Assembly: GCA_021767985.1 (NCBI GenBank) | Contig: JAASSH010000070.1 | Location: forward strand, 1-8,236 | Source: Gammaproteobacteria bacterium | GTDB lineage: Bacteria > Pseudomonadota > Gammaproteobacteria > GCA-001735895 | DNA: 8,236 nucleotides | Direction of reading: 5' to 3' | Part shown: positions 6,757 through 8,236 of the stretch, in pieces | How positions within the stretch are numbered: position 1 is the first letter of the stretch | Layout of the letters: the number at the start of each line of letters is the position of its first letter | The notes under the pieces: generated by a model | Told to the model about the DNA's origin: nothing | What the model saw: the letters and a program-made list of their open reading frames with translations, nothing else | The model's database searches: none | Program-made: the position numbers and the translations under genes

Positions 6757-7140
6757 ATGGAAGTAATGATCGACGCTAATTTCGGGATGGCACTGGGGCC
6801 CAGCTCTGGTGAAACCCTGCTCGAGTTTTCTGATTCCGCGGTGCGCAAGCTAAAGGAATTGCAGGAAGAGGAGCAAAATCCGAACCTGATGCTGCGGGTC
6901 TCGGTTTACGGTGGCGGTTGTTCGGGATTCCAGTACACGTTTTCACTCGACGAGGAAGTCAAGCCGGTCGACAAGACCGTGGAAAAGGATGGAGTTACCC
7001 TGGTAATCGATCAGATGAGTTACCAGTACCTGGCGGGATCCGAGGTGGACTATACCGAGGGTCTGGAGGGTGCCATGTTTGTCGTGAATAATCCAAACGC
7101 AACATCGACCTGCGGTTGTGGGGCTTCGTTTTCGGTTTAG
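6757..7140 (+). CDS. erpA: Iron-sulfur cluster insertion protein ErpA (A-type carrier)
   Basis: ErpA carries Fe-S clusters from the ISC/SUF scaffold to apo-enzymes, including the isoprenoid enzymes IspG/IspH. The 127-residue protein has the three conserved ligands: Cys55 in GGGCSGFQY, and Cys119 and Cys121 in [11 protein letters not shown]. It also has the ErpA-like stretch [10 protein letters not shown] in the variant form [10 protein letters not shown], which separates it from IscA/SufA. The N-terminus is about 13 residues longer than the E. coli protein. Start ATG 6757 is kept because GAG lies about 9 nt upstream; an in-frame ATG at 6766 would leave a ribosome site only 2-3 nt away. The 49-bp gap after the bactofilin gene shows no clear promoter or IscR-like site, so read-through from argC is likely, though a separate promoter cannot be excluded. 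Confidence 0.96.
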   Translation: MEVMIDANFGMALGPSSGETLLEFSDSAVRKLKELQEEEQNPNLMLRVSVYGGGCSGFQYTFSLDEEVKPVDKTVEKDGVTLVIDQMSYQYLAGSEVDYTEGLEGAMFVVNNPNATSTCGCGASFSV

Positions 7141-7147
7141 GTATGCG

Positions 7148-7162
7148 CGCTTAGGGCAAGCG
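7148..7162. terminator. Small hairpin between convergent erpA and the barrel gene (weak)
   Basis: The 38-bp convergent gap contains CGCTT-AGGGC-AAGCG, a 5-bp stem with a 5-nt loop. No U-run follows on either strand, so if it terminates transcription it would do so poorly. It is the only structure I could find there. Confidence 0.25.
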
Positions 7163-7178
7163 GTCGCGTAATGCTCGC

Positions 7179-7946
7179 CTAGAAGTTGAAGTAACCGTTC
7201 AGGAAAATACCGTCGTATTCAAGGTCGCTGTCCTTGTCCAGTCTGTCGACATCATCCAGGTCCAGCGAAAAATACTTGAAACCACCCTCGACACCGAGCC
7301 CGGTGCCGGAATCATATCCGAGCATAATGCTTGAATCCTGGGCGCTGCTATCGCTCAATCCAAGGTCAAAAGAGCTGGTGTGAATGTTTGCGCCAACGTA
7401 GAAACCGCTATTTGGCAGGTCGTAGCGGGCCGACAGGTAGAGCAACGGGATAGTCTCGTCGACCGCCAGGCTGGTATTTGCGTCACCGCCCAGTGATACC
7501 TCTCCATCGAATTTTTTCAAATCGACGCCCAGGTCGAGATTGATCCGGCTATTGAGCAATTGGTAGTAGAGCACGATATCGTTCTGGGAAAGGTCGTAAG
7601 TAGAGGTAATCTTTTTGCCGGAGTCAAAGGTCTGACCGTTAAGGTTGACGTCTGCGTCGAGGGTTATTCGGTTCGAGGAATCCAGATCATGATCGCGATA
7701 CTTGATGTTCGGCAATGCCTTGATCGGGTGTTCCAGGATTAACACCATCGAGGACTGCCCGGGGTTTTCCAGTTCCAGATCGTCGACCAGCTCGATGCTA
7801 TCGGTTTCGAAGCTGTTGTAGCCGCCATTGAGAGCAGGCGCAGCCTGGCCGCCACCTATGTTGAGCCCGATGAACTCCGCTTCGGCGGTGCCGATTGTCA
7901 GCCACAGGCAGGCCGACGCAATGAATACACTCCTTGTCAATCTCAT
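7179..7946 (-). CDS. Outer-membrane beta-barrel protein, TIGR04219-like
   Basis: A 255-residue outer-membrane protein of unknown substrate. A signal peptide is clear: MRLTR, then a hydrophobic stretch to about residue 18, with probable cleavage after A-E-A (residue 23). The mature protein begins EFIGLNIGGG. Alternating hydrophobic/polar strands run throughout, such as DIVLYYQLLNSRINLDLGVDL, IPLLYLSARYDL and FYVGANI. It ends in Phe (GYFNF), the usual BAM recognition signature. Length, the N-terminal GG near the mature start, the LEHP and LPNIK segments and the L-Y-Y-x-L-L-x-x-x-x-x-L-D-L-G pattern agree with the TIGR04219 family as I remember it. The start is ATG 7944-7946 with an AGAAAG ribosome site 4-9 nt upstream. 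It lies on the - strand between erpA and anmK, where Pseudomonas has no such gene. Role unknown; possibly a small channel or structural barrel. Confidence 0.82.
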   Translation of the reverse strand: MRLTRSVFIASACLWLTIGTAEAEFIGLNIGGGQAAPALNGGYNSFETDSIELVDDLELENPGQSSMVLILEHPIKALPNIKYRDHDLDSSNRITLDADVNLNGQTFDSGKKITSTYDLSQNDIVLYYQLLNSRINLDLGVDLKKFDGEVSLGGDANTSLAVDETIPLLYLSARYDLPNSGFYVGANIHTSSFDLGLSDSSAQDSSIMLGYDSGTGLGVEGGFKYFSLDLDDVDRLDKDSDLEYDGIFLNGYFNF

Positions 7947-7974
7947 CGACTTTCTCGTTTGAGAATATCCGGCC

Positions 7975-7983
7975 AGTCTAACA
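7975..7983 (-). promoter_or_regulatory. Possible extended -10 for the barrel gene (weak)
   Basis: On the - strand, TGTTAGACT lies about 29 bp upstream of the barrel start and fits an extended -10 (TGn followed by TAGACT, 4 of 6 consensus). No recognisable -35 is present. It would give a leader of roughly 20 nt. The 113-bp gap back to anmK is large enough for an independent promoter. Confidence 0.25.
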
Positions 7984-8040
7984 CCATAAGGCCTCTAAGA
8001 CATTCAGAACCATCGCAGGTTCGGCCTATTTGTTAACTAG

Positions 8041-8060
8041 GTCACACTAGAATGCGTGAC
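8041..8060. terminator. Imperfect hairpin at the anmK stop (weak)
   Basis: GTCACAC and GCGTGAC form a 7-bp stem with one mismatch around a 6-nt loop, beginning just past the anmK stop codon. It lacks a U-run on the - strand, so it is at most a weak or Rho-assisted end. Listed because it is the only structure between anmK and the barrel gene. Confidence 0.22.
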
Positions 8061-8236
8061 TATTCGGCTGCGTAAACCCCGCCGAGCACGGTTTCTTGCT
8101 GTGCGTGGGTCACAGCGGGAATATTGCCGGGACGCAGATTGAGTCGTTCGCGTGCCAACCAGGCAAAGGCGGCGGCTTCGATATAGTCCGGATTCATGCC
8201 CAGCGCCTGCGTGGTTTGCACGACACATTGCGGCAG
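8060..8236 (-). CDS. anmK: Anhydro-N-acetylmuramic acid kinase, C-terminal 58 residues (5' end outside window)
   Basis: This is the 3' end of a - strand gene, open to the window edge and ending in TAG at 8060-8062. The visible peptide includes MNPDYIEAAAFAWLARERLN, then PGNIPAVTHAQQETVLGGVYAAE. The pattern A-x-A-F-A-W-L-A followed by P-G-N-hydrophobic-P-x-V-T-x-A and V-L-G matches the AnmK C-terminus. AnmK phosphorylates and opens 1,6-anhydro-MurNAc to MurNAc-6-phosphate, recycling cell-wall sugars in the cytoplasm. The E within I-E-A-x-A-F is part of the C-terminal sugar/ATP domain. The terminal VLGG-VYAAE is the usual short tail. The gene points toward the barrel gene in the same direction, 113 bp upstream of it. 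In Pseudomonas anmK follows erpA directly, so the barrel gene is the difference here, and anmK is on the opposite strand to erpA. Confidence 0.93.
   Translation of the reverse strand: MPQCVVQTTQALGMNPDYIEAAAFAWLARERLNLRPGNIPAVTHAQQETVLGGVYAAE

Overview
The window is a stretch of bacterial chromosome, almost certainly from a gammaproteobacterium. Every recognisable protein is closest in sequence style to Pseudomonas/Chromatiales-type homologues, and the gene order matches two blocks I know from Pseudomonas aeruginosa. One is HAD phosphatase - rppH - ptsP (PA0335-PA0337). The other is hemJ - argC - DUF6776 protein - bactofilin - erpA - anmK (PA0661-PA0666). In Pseudomonas the blocks are far apart; here they sit next to each other. 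The genus cannot be named from this sequence.

Layout. (1) 2-181: the 3' end of dcd (dCTP deaminase), + strand, cut by the window edge. (2) 222-875: a HAD-IB phosphatase on the - strand, convergent with dcd and divergent from the next unit. (3) 968-3749: rppH (mRNA 5'-end pyrophosphohydrolase) and ptsP (enzyme I of the nitrogen-related PTS), + strand, 28 bp apart and probably one operon. (4) 3746-3971: a gene-free convergent junction. It carries a perfect 24-bp inverted repeat that starts inside the ptsP stop codon, a REP-like palindrome directly after it, and about 140 bp of unrecognised sequence. (5) 3972-4394: hemJ (protoporphyrinogen oxidase), - strand, divergent from argC. (6) 4513-7140: a tight + strand operon argC - DUF6776 membrane coiled-coil protein - bactofilin - erpA. 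Its first junctions are a 4-nt TTGA overlap and a direct stop/start abutment. (7) 7179-7946: an outer-membrane beta-barrel protein of the TIGR04219 type, - strand. (8) 8060-8236: the 3' end of anmK, - strand, cut by the window edge.

Functions are mainly housekeeping: nucleotide metabolism (dcd), mRNA decay (rppH), nitrogen/carbon signalling (ptsP), haem (hemJ), arginine (argC), Fe-S assembly (erpA) and cell-wall recycling (anmK). The least understood parts are the DUF6776-bactofilin pair, which looks like an envelope/cytoskeleton module riding in an arginine/Fe-S operon, the TIGR04219 barrel next to anmK, and the two palindromes after ptsP. I saw no CRISPR array, rRNA/tRNA gene, transposase gene or phage gene. 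I do not see strong evidence for a wholly new system; the DUF6776-bactofilin module is the best candidate for unexplored biology.
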